Shown here: positions 32,136-32,290 of the stretch, piece after piece
Layout of the letters: the number at the start of each line of letters is the position of its first letter
Position numbering within the stretch: position 1 is the first letter of the stretch
DNA from: Fibrobacter sp. UBA4373
Lineage (GTDB): Bacteria; Fibrobacterota; Fibrobacteria; Fibrobacterales; Fibrobacteraceae
Assembly: GCA_002390045.1 (NCBI GenBank)
Contig: DGSB01000050.1
Location: forward strand, 1-32,290
Direction of reading: 5' to 3'
DNA length: 32,290 nucleotides
Translations under genes and position numbers: made by a program
The notes under the pieces: model-generated
Told to the model about the DNA's origin: nothing
Database searches by the model: none
The model's input: the letters and a program-made list of their open reading frames with translations, nothing else

Positions 32136-32290
32136 AGAACGATACCTCGTAAATGTCATTTTGAAAGATAGAAATTGAAACTTCCGGTTGCACCATTCCC
32201 GTTTCAAAAGCATAAAAATGAAAGTTTTTTACCCTTTTTCGCCAAAAAATGGGCATTTTTAGCCAAAATAAAGCGTTTTGGTCGGAATTT
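32136..32290 (-). promoter_or_regulatory. Probable nuo operon leader with 21-bp-spaced direct repeats
   Basis: This AT-rich stretch upstream of nuoB shows no coding frame matching NuoA. Two similar sequences lie 21 bases apart on the plus strand: CCCTTTTTCGCCAAAA at 32232-32247 and GCATTTTTAGCCAAAA at 32253-32268 (13 of 16 identical). The spacing of two helical turns would suit a regulator binding one face of the DNA. No convincing -35/-10 pair was found. The role is inferred from position. Confidence 0.35.

Overview
The window is a chromosomal segment of a Gram-negative anaerobe, very probably a member of the Fibrobacterota (Fibrobacter or a close relative such as Hallerella). The evidence is a small lipoprotein carrying the Fibrobacter-type FISUMP domain (2533-3051), a family 5 glycoside hydrolase with repeated polyserine linkers and a C-terminal domain resembling a type IX secretion sorting signal (12666-14297), several lipoprotein and outer-membrane signal sequences, and a GC content near 50%. 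No rRNA, tRNA, CRISPR array, integrase or transposase gene was seen.

Layout. 1-5600 holds unrelated genes: the 3' end of an unidentified gene, a CotH-like lipoprotein, a LysR regulator divergent from the FISUMP lipoprotein, a YidE/AspT-type membrane transporter, and exonuclease III. 5640-11070 is a phosphate-acquisition locus: pstS (a domain-order variant) on the minus strand, divergent from an outer-membrane barrel protein that is followed through a terminator hairpin by pstC-pstA-pstB-phoU with overlapping start and stop codons. 11185-12567 is a stand-alone TrpB2-type tryptophan synthase beta chain. 12666-17263 carries the GH5 cellulase, a small outer-membrane protein, a beta-lactamase-fold hydrolase, a Nudix hydrolase and ispF. 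17264-17856 has no intact gene that I can support. It contains a decayed reading frame bracketed by two copies of a dispersed palindromic repeat, plus the terminator of the next operon.

17857-32135 is one minus-strand operon encoding respiratory complex I in the order nuoB-C-D-E-F-G-H-I-J-K-L-M-N. Genes overlap or are separated by at most a few bases. It encodes the NADH-oxidising module (E, F, G), the connecting module (B, C, D, I) and the proton-pumping membrane arm (H, J, K, L, M, N). nuoA is not upstream of nuoB in the 155 bases available. Several subunits carry unusual additions: NuoE has a C-terminal fibronectin III-like domain and a Pro/Ala tail, NuoB has a charged helical tail, NuoM has an acidic Ala-rich tail, and NuoH has an insertion of about 100 residues. 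NuoG is short.

The likely new biology lies in these complex I additions, in the circularly permuted PstS with three GTAAAGT sites in its divergent promoter region, and in the dispersed repeat family that borders a gene remnant. No wholly new multi-gene system was evident.
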